DNA of 64,000 nt from Arenibacter algicola (GTDB lineage Bacteria; Bacteroidota; Bacteroidia; Flavobacteriales; Flavobacteriaceae): assembly GCF_000733925.1 (NCBI RefSeq), contig NZ_JPOO01000003.1:496001-560000 (forward strand). The letters are read 5' to 3'. How positions within the stretch are numbered: position 1 is the stretch's first letter; the number at the start of each line of letters is the position of its first letter. Shown piece by piece: positions 52,349 through 61,084 of the stretch. The translations under genes were made by a program, and so were the position numbers. The notes beneath the pieces are model-generated. The model saw nothing but the letters and a program-made list of their open reading frames with translations. It was not told the origin of the DNA and ran no database searches.

Positions 52349-53893
52349 TCACCTTGGTTCCAAAACTACAAAGGGAATTATCATTTCTTCCATAGACACC
52401 CCTCCGTGCTGATAGGTATTCCTATAATAACTCACATAGTGGTTGTAATTGTTGGGATAGGCAAAGAACAGATCGTTTTTAGCAAATATGTACGAACTGC
52501 TAACGTTTATATTGGGCAAAAATATTTTCTTTGGATCTTTTGCTTCCAATACATCCTTTTCTTCATAGGTTAGGCTCCGACCTGTTTTGTACCGGAGATT
52601 AAGACTCGTTTCCTTATCACCGATTACCTTGGAAGGCTGCTTAACATTAATAGTGCCGTGGTCCGTAGTAACAATCAACTTTAATCCCAACCCTTGTGCC
52701 TGTTGAATAATTTCCAGTAAGGGGGAGTTCTTAAACCAACTCTGCGTTAGGGAACGGTAGGCCTTATCATTAGCGGCCAACTCCTTAACAACATCCATTT
52801 CCGTTTTGGAATGCGAGAGCATGTCCACAAAGTTGTAAACTATCACCGTAAGGTCATTGTCCTTTTGGGATCTAAAATTTTGGGAAAGGTGCTTCCCTTG
52901 TTTTAAGCTGCTAATTTTATGGTATTCCCACTTCAGTTCCAGCCCCAATCGTTTTAACTGTGCTTCTAGGAACTCCGCTTCAAAAAGATTCTTGCCCCCT
53001 TCCTCTGTATCATTTCTCCACCATTGCGGATATTTTTTCTCCATATCCAATGGCGTAAGTCCCGAGAAAACTGCATTCCTTGCATATTGGGTAGCCGTAG
53101 GCAAAATACTGAAATAGGGCAGTTCCTTACGTTTTCTATAGAAAGAATTTAAAGTATCTTCAAAAGCCATCCACTGATCATATCTCAAATTGTCTATGAC
53201 CACCAATAATGTTTTGTTGTCCTTCAATTCCGGTTTAACCAATTGCCCAAAGAGGGTGTGGGACATAATGGGACCATCTTTATCGGTAAACCAACTTTCG
53301 TAATTTTTTTCGACAAATTTTCCGAACTGTTGATTCGCCTCCGTTTTTTGGGACTCCAATATTTCGAACATTCCTGAATCTTCAATTTCCTCCAATCTCA
53401 ATTCCCACGAAATAAGTTTTTTATATAGTTCCGCCCATTCCTCATAACTGTTTACCATAGCCAATTCCATGGCAATTTTCCGAAATTCCTGCTGATAGTT
53501 GGCGGTGGTCTTTTCCGAGACCAAGCGGGAATGGTCCAAGTTCTTTTTTAGGGACAAAAGAATTTGATTGGGATTTACCGGTTTAATTAAATAATCCGCT
53601 ATTTTGGAACCAATTGCCTCCTCCATAATCAATTCCTCCTCACTTTTGGTTATCATAACCACAGGAAGCGAATTATTGATCACCTTTATTTCATTCAATG
53701 TTTCCAAGCCGGAAATGCCGGGCATGTTTTCATCCAAAAAAACAATATCTACATGTGTTTCCTTTAATTCATCCAAAGCCTCCCGACCACTTAGACATGT
53801 AATAACTTTATAATTCTTGCCCTCTAAAAATAAGATGTGCGGTTTTAATAAATCTATTTCATCATCTACCCAAAGTATTGTTATCTTGTTCAT
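52349..53893 (-). CDS. porX: response regulator with PglZ/alkaline phosphatase-like domain, PorX
   Basis: A 514-residue protein. Residues 1-120 are a receiver domain with acidic pocket D10/D11, phospho-acceptor D54 in FLDENMPG and Lys in DYLIKPVNP. After a helical linker, the C-terminal ~300 residues are a PglZ/alkaline phosphatase-like domain with VVIDNLRYDQW and the zinc-site segment LIVTTDHGT. PorX regulates the type IX secretion system together with PorY, and its phosphatase-like domain has been linked to nucleotide phosphodiester cleavage. It diverges from an HD hydrolase gene across only 37 bases. Confidence 0.95.
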   Translation of the reverse strand: MNKITILWVDDEIDLLKPHILFLEGKNYKVITCLSGREALDELKETHVDIVFLDENMPGISGLETLNEIKVINNSLPVVMITKSEEELIMEEAIGSKIADYLIKPVNPNQILLSLKKNLDHSRLVSEKTTANYQQEFRKIAMELAMVNSYEEWAELYKKLISWELRLEEIEDSGMFEILESQKTEANQQFGKFVEKNYESWFTDKDGPIMSHTLFGQLVKPELKDNKTLLVVIDNLRYDQWMAFEDTLNSFYRKRKELPYFSILPTATQYARNAVFSGLTPLDMEKKYPQWWRNDTEEGGKNLFEAEFLEAQLKRLGLELKWEYHKISSLKQGKHLSQNFRSQKDNDLTVIVYNFVDMLSHSKTEMDVVKELAANDKAYRSLTQSWFKNSPLLEIIQQAQGLGLKLIVTTDHGTINVKQPSKVIGDKETSLNLRYKTGRSLTYEEKDVLEAKDPKKIFLPNINVSSSYIFAKNDLFFAYPNNYNHYVSYYRNTYQHGGVSMEEMIIPFVVLEPR

Positions 53894-53901
53894 TTAGTCC
53901 T

Positions 53902-53909
53902 TATATTTG
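53902..53909 (+). promoter_or_regulatory. -7 box of the HD hydrolase gene
   Basis: TATATTTG at 53902-53909 in the 37-base gap between porX and the HD gene. It puts the transcription start around 53915 and so supports translation starting at the TTG at 53931 rather than upstream. Confidence 0.6.
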
Positions 53910-53930
53910 CCTGCGTAAAGAATTCTGGTT

Positions 53931-55160
53931 TTGATAAAATCAAATAAGCTCAAAATTTTCAATGATCCAATTTACGGATTTATCGGAATACCCAATGCAC
54001 TAATCTTTAATCTAATTGCTGAACCCTATTTTCAGCGCTTAAGGAGAATCTCCCAAATGGGGCTATCCTATCTAGTTTATCCAGGTGCCCACCATACCCG
54101 TTTCCACCATGCTTTGGGAAGCATGCACCTAATGCAACAGGCCATTCAAGTCCTGCGTTTTAAGTCGGTAGAAATTACAACAGAAGAGGAGGAAGGACTC
54201 CTTTGTGCCATATTATTACATGATATTGGACACGGCCCTTTTTCGCATGCCATGGAGCACAGTATTGTGGAGGGGGTAAATCATGAACATATATCCTTAT
54301 TGTTCATGGAAGCCCTCAATCACAAATACAAAGGAAAATTAAGCACGGCCATTGACATCTTTAAAGGGCAATATCCTAAGAAATTTTTAAACCAATTGGT
54401 CTCCAGCCAACTCGATATGGACAGGATGGATTATTTAAAAAGGGATAGTTTTTACACTGGCGTTGCGGAAGGCAATATTAATTCCGAAAGGCTACTTACC
54501 ATGTTGAATGTTCTAAATGGCGAGTTGGTGATAGAGGAGAAGGGGATATATTCGGTTGAAAAATTCCTAATGGCAAGACGCTTTATGTATTGGCAGGTTT
54601 ATTTGCACAAAACCGGATTGGTAGCAGAACAGCTTTTGATAAAAATATTACAAAGGGCCAAGGAATTGTTGGCAAAAGGGGAAAATGTTCAATTTAATGG
54701 CGCCCTCAAGTTCTTTATGGAAAACAAAATTCCGAAAGAGGAATTTTCCCAGGATAAGTTGGAATTGTTTGCCCAATTGGATGATGTAGATATTTTGTGG
54801 GCCATTAAAAGTTGGCAGGATCATGACGATTTTGTATTGTCAAAACTCTGTAAAATGATCATTAATCGCAGGCTTTTACATGTAAAACTGAAGAACAAGC
54901 CTATTAATGAAGATAAACTGAACAGGCATTTTTTAAGTTTTAAAAACGAGCATCAATTAACGGATGAGGAAACGGCCTATTTTGTGTTTTCAGGGGAGAT
55001 TAAAAACCAGGCGTATAACTCCAAAAGTCAGAATATAAACATTCTACGTAGTAATGGCAGAATTACGGATGTAGCCAAGGCCTCCGATCAACAATATTTG
55101 AAAACGCTTTCAAAGACGGTTACCAAATATTATATGTGCTATCCTAAAGTTTCCGTTTAA
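53931..55160 (+). CDS. HD-domain phosphohydrolase (dGTPase-like)
   Basis: A 409-residue HD-superfamily protein. The metal motif is spread over HHTRFHHALGSMH and LLHDIGHGPFSH, with the later Asp in SQLDMDRMDYL. It opens with IFNDPIYGFIGIPN, typical for the SAMHD1/dGTPase-like family. No ATG is available near the N-terminus; TTG at 53931 is the best start, other in-frame options being ATT, CTG and GTT. Probable activity is on deoxynucleotides or other phosphoesters. It diverges from porX and runs into lpxD 23 bases later. Confidence 0.88.
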   Translation: MIKSNKLKIFNDPIYGFIGIPNALIFNLIAEPYFQRLRRISQMGLSYLVYPGAHHTRFHHALGSMHLMQQAIQVLRFKSVEITTEEEEGLLCAILLHDIGHGPFSHAMEHSIVEGVNHEHISLLFMEALNHKYKGKLSTAIDIFKGQYPKKFLNQLVSSQLDMDRMDYLKRDSFYTGVAEGNINSERLLTMLNVLNGELVIEEKGIYSVEKFLMARRFMYWQVYLHKTGLVAEQLLIKILQRAKELLAKGENVQFNGALKFFMENKIPKEEFSQDKLELFAQLDDVDILWAIKSWQDHDDFVLSKLCKMIINRRLLHVKLKNKPINEDKLNRHFLSFKNEHQLTDEETAYFVFSGEIKNQAYNSKSQNINILRSNGRITDVAKASDQQYLKTLSKTVTKYYMCYPKVSV

Positions 55161-55170
55161 CTATTTTTCT

Positions 55171-55178
55171 TACTTTTG
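55171..55178 (+). promoter_or_regulatory. -7 box just before lpxD, possible leaderless start
   Basis: TACTTTTG at 55171-55178 ends only five bases before the lpxD ATG at 55184. The expected transcription start (~55182-55184) falls on or beside the start codon, so the mRNA may be leaderless. Confidence 0.5.
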
Positions 55179-55183
55179 TCCCC

Positions 55184-56200
55184 ATGATATTTACAGCAAG
55201 TCAAATCGCGGGTATTTTGGAAGGGGATGTAGAGGGCAATCCAGAGATAGCTGTACATAAATTGGCGAAGATAGAAGAAGGTGAAAAAGGAGCACTTACG
55301 TTTCTGGCCAACCCAAAATACACTTCGTTCATTTATACTACAAAAGCATCTGTAACCATTGTAAATAGAGACTTTGTTCCAGATCATCATTTAGAAACCA
55401 CCTTGATAAAAGTGGATGATGCCTACAAGTCCTTTTCCAAACTTTTGGAATATTACAATCAGGTCAAAAATAATAAAATTGGCATTGAGGAACCTGTTTT
55501 TAGAGCAGATACCGCTACCCATGGCAAGGATTTTTATTTAGGGGCTTTTTCCTATTTGGGCAATAACGTGAAGATTGGGGACAATGTAAAAATATATCCC
55601 AACGTCTATATAGGAGACAATGTTTCCATAGGCAATAATGTGGTCATCTTTGCCGGGGCCAAAATATACTCCGAAACCCTTATTGGCAACAATTGTGTGG
55701 TGCATAGCGGAGTTGTTTTGGGAGCCGATGGCTTTGGATTTGCTCCTTCTGAAAATGGAGAATATATAACTGTTCCACAGACAGGAAACGTTATTCTTGA
55801 AGACAATGTAGATATAGGGGCGGGTACCACCATTGATCGTGCCACCTTGGGCTCAACCATTCTGAGGAAAGGGGTAAAATTGGACAATCAAATTCAGATA
55901 GCCCACAATGTAGAAATTGGGGAACATACCGTAATCGCTGCGCAGACCGGGATAGCCGGATCCACTAAAATTGGAAAGTACTGCAAAATAGGGGGACAAG
56001 TAGGTATTGTTGGTCATATTATAATAGGGGACAGGGTGAAAATACAGGCCCAGTCCGGTATTGGAAGAAATGTTAAGGATGATGAAATATTGCAGGGCTC
56101 CCCAGCATTAAATTATGGGGATTACAATAAATCCTATGTACATTTTAAAAATCTGCCCAAAATAGTAAATAGATTAGAACACATTGAAAAAAAGGATTGA
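55184..56200 (+). CDS. lpxD: UDP-3-O-acylglucosamine N-acyltransferase
   Basis: A 338-residue left-handed beta-helix acyltransferase for lipid A. The N-terminal uridine-binding domain (~1-100) is followed by about ten hexapeptide coils (NVKIGDNVKIYPNVYIGDNV). The catalytic His lies in NQIQIAHNVEIG, and GVVLGADGFGFAPSENG is family-typical. It uses 3-hydroxyacyl-ACP to N-acylate the glucosamine made by LpxC. The next gene starts within its stop codon, so translation is coupled. Confidence 0.96.
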   Translation: MIFTASQIAGILEGDVEGNPEIAVHKLAKIEEGEKGALTFLANPKYTSFIYTTKASVTIVNRDFVPDHHLETTLIKVDDAYKSFSKLLEYYNQVKNNKIGIEEPVFRADTATHGKDFYLGAFSYLGNNVKIGDNVKIYPNVYIGDNVSIGNNVVIFAGAKIYSETLIGNNCVVHSGVVLGADGFGFAPSENGEYITVPQTGNVILEDNVDIGAGTTIDRATLGSTILRKGVKLDNQIQIAHNVEIGEHTVIAAQTGIAGSTKIGKYCKIGGQVGIVGHIIIGDRVKIQAQSGIGRNVKDDEILQGSPALNYGDYNKSYVHFKNLPKIVNRLEHIEKKD

Positions 56201-56202
56201 CG

Positions 56203-57603
56203 GTGAGTAATACAACTACAAAACAACGGACAATTGCAAAGGAAATTACACTTAAGGGTGTAGGATTGCACACAGGGGAAAATGTAACATTGAAGTTTGT
56301 TCCTGCCCCTGAAAATTTTGGTTATGCTTTTAAGCGTGTGGATCTGGAAGGTGAACCCATCATAGAAGCTGACGCCAATTATGTAGTAAATACCCAACGG
56401 GGTACCAATCTGGAAAAACGTGGGGTTAAGATTCAAACCTCGGAGCATGTCTTGGCCGCTTTGGTAGGATTGGAAATAGACAATGTCCTTATAGAATTGA
56501 ATGCGCCCGAACCCCCTATAATGGACGGGTCTTCCAAATATTTCGTAGCGGCACTTGAAGAAGCAGGAATAGTTGAGCAGAATGCCTTGCGTGATGAGTT
56601 TGTAGTAAAGGACGTTATATCGTACAAAGATGAGGAAACTGGTAGTGAAATCACTATTATACCGTCGGATACCTACCAGATTACTACCATGGTAGATTTT
56701 GGCACCAAAGTACTCGGTACCCAAAATGCCACTTTGGAAAGTTTAAGCGAATTTAAGTCGGAAATAGCGGACGCCAGAACTTTTAGCTTTTTACACGAAC
56801 TAGAAATGTTGTTGGAAAACGGCTTGATAAAAGGTGGCGATTTAAATAACGCTATTGTCTATGTAGACAAAGAGATTTCTGATTCAACCATGAAAAAGCT
56901 GGAAAAGGCTTTTAACAAGAAAAAATTATCGGTAAAGCCCAACGGGATATTGGACAACTTAACATTGCACCAACCCAATGAAGCTGCCAGACATAAGCTG
57001 TTGGATGTTATTGGAGATCTTGCCTTGACAGGAACAAGGATTAGAGGGAAGGTAATTGCCAATAAGCCCGGACATTTTGTGAACACACAGTTCGCCAAAA
57101 AATTGTCCAAAATCATTAAAATGGAAAAGAGGAACCACGTACCACAATATGATCTGAACAAACCCCCTTTGATGGACATCCATCAAATTATGGACATGTT
57201 GCCACACAGACCTCCCTTCCTTCTAATAGACAGAATATTGGAACTATCCGACGAACACGTGGTAGGAATGAAGAATGTGACCATGAACGAACCATTTTTT
57301 GTAGGTCACTTCCCCGGAGCTCCTGTTATGCCTGGGGTACTTCAGGTTGAAGCGATGGCGCAAACCGGAGGCATATTGGTCCTGAGCACCGTTCCAGATC
57401 CCGAAAATTACCTTACGCTGTTCATGAAGATCGATAATGTAAAGTTTAAGCAAAAGGTACTTCCCGGAGACACCTTAATTTTCCATTGTAGTTTAATTAC
57501 TCCCATAAGACGAGGTATATGTCACATGCAGGCCTATGCCTATGCCAATGGTAAATTGGTATGCGAAGCTGAAATGATGGCTCAAATAGTTAAAAAGAAA
57601 TAA
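56203..57603 (+). CDS. LpxC/FabZ fusion: UDP-3-O-acyl-GlcNAc deacetylase and 3-hydroxyacyl-ACP dehydratase
   Basis: A 466-residue fusion. LpxC (~1-310): LKGVGLHTGENV, zinc ligands in SEHVLAAL and HKLLDVIGDLA, and the catalytic His in KPGHFVNTQ. FabZ (~320-466): MLPHRPPFLLIDRI and GHFPGAPVMPGVLQVEAMAQ with its active-site His and Glu. The fusion is a Bacteroidetes trait that links lipid A deacetylation with fatty acid dehydration. GTG at 56203 is chosen; an alternative TTG at 56197 overlaps the lpxD stop and would add two residues. lpxA follows after eight bases. Confidence 0.95.
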   Translation: MSNTTTKQRTIAKEITLKGVGLHTGENVTLKFVPAPENFGYAFKRVDLEGEPIIEADANYVVNTQRGTNLEKRGVKIQTSEHVLAALVGLEIDNVLIELNAPEPPIMDGSSKYFVAALEEAGIVEQNALRDEFVVKDVISYKDEETGSEITIIPSDTYQITTMVDFGTKVLGTQNATLESLSEFKSEIADARTFSFLHELEMLLENGLIKGGDLNNAIVYVDKEISDSTMKKLEKAFNKKKLSVKPNGILDNLTLHQPNEAARHKLLDVIGDLALTGTRIRGKVIANKPGHFVNTQFAKKLSKIIKMEKRNHVPQYDLNKPPLMDIHQIMDMLPHRPPFLLIDRILELSDEHVVGMKNVTMNEPFFVGHFPGAPVMPGVLQVEAMAQTGGILVLSTVPDPENYLTLFMKIDNVKFKQKVLPGDTLIFHCSLITPIRRGICHMQAYAYANGKLVCEAEMMAQIVKKK

Positions 57604-57611
57604 AATATAGG

Positions 57612-58397
57612 ATGAATCAACCACTGGCTTACATTCACCCTGGAGCTAAAATTTCCAAAAATGTTGTAGTAGAACCGTTTACAACTATTCATAATAACGT
57701 AGTAATTGGGGATGGCACTTGGATAGGTTCCAATGTGACCATAATGGAAGGGGCACGAATTGGAAAAAACTGTAATATTTTTCCTGGTGCCGTCATTTCT
57801 GCACCACCCCAGGACCTAAAGTATGAAGGGGAAGACACCACGGTCATAATCGGCAACAACACCACTATTAGGGAATGTGCTACCATACATAAGGGCACAT
57901 TGGATAGGATGAAAACGGTAATTGGCGATAATTGTCTTATAATGGCCTATTGCCATGTTGCGCATGATTGTCTGGTAGGCAACAATTGCATTTTCTCCAA
58001 TAATTCCACCTTGGCCGGACACGTAACCATTGGGGATAATGTAATATTGGCCGGCTTGGTAGCCGTACACCAATTTGTATCCATTGGTCGCCACGCCTTT
58101 GTAACGGGTGGTTCCTTGGTAAGAAAGGATGTACCTCCTTTTGTTAAAGCGGCACGGGAACCTTTATCTTACGTGGGTATCAATTCGGTAGGCTTAAGAA
58201 GAAGAAACTTCGATTCCGATAAAATCCGCGAGATTCAGAATATTTATCGAATACTATATCAAAAAAATTATAACAATACCCAGGCTGTTCAAATTATAGA
58301 AGCAGAAATGGAGGCTACTCCGGAAAGGGATGAAATTTTACAATTTATAAGGGATTCCCAAAGAGGAATCATGAAAGGTTATTTCAGTACTAATTAG
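57612..58397 (+). CDS. lpxA: UDP-N-acetylglucosamine O-acyltransferase
   Basis: A 261-residue hexapeptide-repeat acyltransferase, first enzyme of lipid A synthesis. The beta helix covers ~1-190; the catalytic His is in MAYCHVAHDCLVGN. KYEGEDTTVIIGNN and GLRRRNFDSD are substrate and helical-domain marks. It is eight bases after the LpxC/FabZ gene and six before efp, so all are in one operon. Confidence 0.97.
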   Translation: MNQPLAYIHPGAKISKNVVVEPFTTIHNNVVIGDGTWIGSNVTIMEGARIGKNCNIFPGAVISAPPQDLKYEGEDTTVIIGNNTTIRECATIHKGTLDRMKTVIGDNCLIMAYCHVAHDCLVGNNCIFSNNSTLAGHVTIGDNVILAGLVAVHQFVSIGRHAFVTGGSLVRKDVPPFVKAAREPLSYVGINSVGLRRRNFDSDKIREIQNIYRILYQKNYNNTQAVQIIEAEMEATPERDEILQFIRDSQRGIMKGYFSTN

Positions 58398-58403
58398 AAT
58401 TTT

Positions 58404-58970
58404 ATGGCATCAACATCAGATATTAGAAAAGGATTGTGCATTAGGTACAATAACGACATTTACAAAATAATTGAATTTCTACATGTAAAACCGGGAAAGG
58501 GTCCGGCTTTCGTAAGGACCAAGCTAAAAAGTGTAAGTACCGGCAAAGTATTGGACAATACATTTTCCGGAGGTTCAAAAATTGAGGATGTGCGCGTAGA
58601 AACCCGCTCTTATCAGTTTTTATACGCCGAGGGCGAGAACTACCACTTTATGAATACGGACGACTACAACCAAATTACGCTTCAAGAAAGCTCTTTGGAT
58701 GCACCAAATTTATTAAAGGAGGGCGAAGTAGTAACCATTCTTTTCAACACAGAGGATAGCATGCCACTTTCTGTAGATATGCCGGCAAGTGTTATTTTGG
58801 AGGTTACCTATGCTGAACCTGGAGTTAAGGGCAATACGGCGACCAATGCAACCAAACCCGCCAAGGTTGAAACAGGGGCAACAGTGAATGTTCCTTTGTT
58901 TATCAATGAGGGCGATAAAATAAAAATTGATACGGAAAAAGGCGCTTATATGGAGCGTGTAAAGGAATAA
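58404..58970 (+). CDS. efp: elongation factor P
   Basis: A 188-residue three-domain translation factor that helps ribosomes stalled at proline runs. Domain I carries the loop HVKPGKGPAFVRTKLKS whose tip residue is the modification site in many bacteria; domains II and III show VETRSYQFLYAEG and KIDTEKGAYMERV. No EpmA/EpmB gene is in the window. It lies inside the lipid A operon, six bases after lpxA. Confidence 0.97.
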   Translation: MASTSDIRKGLCIRYNNDIYKIIEFLHVKPGKGPAFVRTKLKSVSTGKVLDNTFSGGSKIEDVRVETRSYQFLYAEGENYHFMNTDDYNQITLQESSLDAPNLLKEGEVVTILFNTEDSMPLSVDMPASVILEVTYAEPGVKGNTATNATKPAKVETGATVNVPLFINEGDKIKIDTEKGAYMERVKE

Positions 58971-59019
58971 TACAATTTACAATACGCTTTTTGCTGCTTA
59001 ATGGCATAAGAACCCTATT

Positions 59020-59952
59020 ATGAAATTTCCAACTCCTTATACGCTTAATCAGATTGCGACTATAATCAAGGCCGAATATGTAGGCCAAGATGATTTTCCT
59101 GTTTTGGGCATGAACGAAATCCATGTTGTGGAACATGGCGATATCGTTTTTGTAGATCATCCCAAATACTACGATAAAGCCCTAAGCTGTGCAGCTTCCA
59201 TTGTTTTAATCAATAAAAAAGTGGACTGCCCAGAGGGAAAGGCTCTATTGATCTCCGATGATCCATTTAGGGATTTCAACATCCTCACTCTATTTTTTAA
59301 GCCTTTTTTAAAGGCCCAAAACAACATTTCCAGCTCGGCCAAGATAGGTAGGGACACGATTGTTCAACCCAATTGCTTTATTGGGAACAATGTAGTGATA
59401 GGGGACAACTGCCTTATTCATTCCAACGTATCCATTTACGACAATTGTGTAATAGGAAACAATGTTACTATTCATTCGGGTTCGGTATTGGGGTCGGACG
59501 CCTTTTATTATAAAAAAAGACCTGAAGGATATGACAAATTGATCTCTGGCGGAAGGGTAATTATTGAGGACAACGTGGACATAGGTGCTCTTTGCACTAT
59601 AGACAAAGGTGTTACAGGTGATACCACTATAAAAAAAGGCACCAAGTTGGACAACCAAGTGCAAGTAGGCCATGATACAGTAATTGGGGAGAAATGCCTA
59701 ATAGCCTCCCAAACCGGTATTGCCGGCTGTGTAATCATCGAAGATGAAGTTACCTTATGGGGACAGGTTGGCGTAACAAGTGCTGCTACCATTGGAAAAA
59801 ATGCAATGGTTAGTGCACAATCCGGCGTTTCAAAATCTCTCAAGGGAGGAAAAAAATATTTTGGTAGCCCAGCGGAGGAGATGAGGGAAAAATTGAAAGA
59901 ACTGGCCTATGTTAAGCAAATCCCTTTTATCCTTAAAAAATTAGAAAAATAA
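59020..59952 (+). CDS. second LpxD-like N-acyltransferase
   Basis: A 310-residue LpxD paralog. It has the N-terminal domain (~1-100; MNEIHVVEHGDIVFVDHP) and a hexapeptide beta helix (SKAKIGRDTIV-like coils; FIGNNVVIGDNCLIHSNVSI). The catalytic His is kept in NQVQVGHDTVIG, so it may be active. It differs from the first LpxD in the loop after GSDAFYYKKRPEGY and in a shorter C-terminus. Possible roles are acylation of another nucleotide sugar or a different acyl length; both are guesses. It lies 49 bases after efp. Confidence 0.9.
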   Translation: MKFPTPYTLNQIATIIKAEYVGQDDFPVLGMNEIHVVEHGDIVFVDHPKYYDKALSCAASIVLINKKVDCPEGKALLISDDPFRDFNILTLFFKPFLKAQNNISSSAKIGRDTIVQPNCFIGNNVVIGDNCLIHSNVSIYDNCVIGNNVTIHSGSVLGSDAFYYKKRPEGYDKLISGGRVIIEDNVDIGALCTIDKGVTGDTTIKKGTKLDNQVQVGHDTVIGEKCLIASQTGIAGCVIIEDEVTLWGQVGVTSAATIGKNAMVSAQSGVSKSLKGGKKYFGSPAEEMREKLKELAYVKQIPFILKKLEK

Positions 59953-59991
59953 ATATGCAGGATAATAGTTTAGAATTCCTTTTCAAAACTT

Positions 59992-59999
59992 TATTTTTG
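59992..59999 (+). promoter_or_regulatory. -7 box of sucD
   Basis: TATTTTTG at 59992-59999, 26 bases before the sucD ATG. A -33-like TTTAG sits at 59969-59973. Confidence 0.6.
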
Positions 60000-60025
60000 C
60001 AAGAATCAATTAAACCAAATATATA

Positions 60026-60898
60026 ATGAGCGTTTTAGTAAATAAAGATTCCAAAATTATTGTTCAAGGTTTTACAGGTAGTGAAGGTACTTTTCATGCC
60101 GAACAGATGATCGAATACGGCACCAATGTGGTTGGTGGGGTAACACCGGGGAAAGGTGGACAAGAGCATTTGGGAAAGCCTGTATTCAATACAGTTGAAG
60201 AAGCCGTTCAAAAAGTTGGGGCCGATACCACTATCATCTTTGTGCCACCAGCTTTTGCTGCAGATGCAATTATGGAAGCTGCTAGCGCTGGAATTAAAGT
60301 AATAATTACAATTACAGAAGGTATTCCCGTAGCCGATATGGTGAAGGTATATGATTATATTAAGCATATGGACTGCCGATTGGTAGGTCCAAACTGTCCT
60401 GGAGTTATTACTCCAGGCGAAGCCAAAGTAGGTATTATGCCAGGCTTCGTATTTAAAAAGGGAACTGTAGGAATTGTTTCCAAATCAGGAACTTTAACCT
60501 ATGAGGCCGCAGATCAGGTAGTACGCCAAGGTCTTGGGATTACCACTGCCATTGGAATTGGTGGGGATCCAATAATTGGCACAACTACAAAGGAAGCTGT
60601 GGAGTTATTGATCAATGATCCGGAAACCACATGTGTGGTTATGATCGGTGAAATAGGTGGACAGTTGGAAGCCGATGCCGCCCAATGGTATAAGGCAAGT
60701 GGAAGCAAGAAACCGATCGTTGGGTTTATTGCGGGTGAAACAGCTCCAGCAGGAAGAACTATGGGGCATGCCGGTGCTATTGTGGGTGGTAGTGATGATA
60801 CGGCCCAAGCCAAAAAGAGAATTATGAGGGAATGTGGAATACACGTTGTTGATTCCCCAGCCGAAATTGGTTTAAAAGTAAAACAAGTATTGGGATAA
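60026..60898 (+). CDS. sucD: succinate-CoA ligase alpha subunit
   Basis: A 290-residue subunit of the TCA-cycle enzyme joining succinyl-CoA cleavage to nucleotide triphosphate formation. The CoA-binding N-terminal domain has IVQGFTGSEGTFHAEQM and VGPNCPGVITPGEAKVGIMP; the phospho-His is in MGHAGAIVGG. The beta subunit gene is not in this window. It has its own promoter and a strong terminator, so it is transcribed alone. Confidence 0.97.
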   Translation: MSVLVNKDSKIIVQGFTGSEGTFHAEQMIEYGTNVVGGVTPGKGGQEHLGKPVFNTVEEAVQKVGADTTIIFVPPAFAADAIMEAASAGIKVIITITEGIPVADMVKVYDYIKHMDCRLVGPNCPGVITPGEAKVGIMPGFVFKKGTVGIVSKSGTLTYEAADQVVRQGLGITTAIGIGGDPIIGTTTKEAVELLINDPETTCVVMIGEIGGQLEADAAQWYKASGSKKPIVGFIAGETAPAGRTMGHAGAIVGGSDDTAQAKKRIMRECGIHVVDSPAEIGLKVKQVLG

Positions 60899-60916
60899 CC
60901 CCCATTCAATATATTT

Positions 60917-60976
60917 AATTCCGTTTATACTGTGCCGATTAACTCGGAATTTTCAGGATAAGCGGGATTTTTTTTG
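60917..60976 (+). terminator. strong terminator after sucD
   Basis: AATTCCGTTTATACTG (60917-60932) pairs with CAGGATAAGCGGGATT (60954-60969), 16 positions with two G-U pairs and one mismatch. Inside is a smaller CCG/CGG hairpin. A run of nine T residues follows at 60968-60976. Confidence 0.88.
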
Positions 60977-61050
60977 CCTCGAATTACCAGGACCTTAAAA
61001 TTTTATTCCAGCATTTAGGGTAAAAATTTTAAAACAGCTAAAACATAACT

Positions 61051-61058
61051 TATATTTG
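61051..61058 (+). promoter_or_regulatory. -7 box of fabG
   Basis: TATATTTG at 61051-61058, 26 bases before the fabG ATG. Confidence 0.6.
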
Positions 61059-61084
61059 ATTATCAACTAAGAAACTAAAGACAG

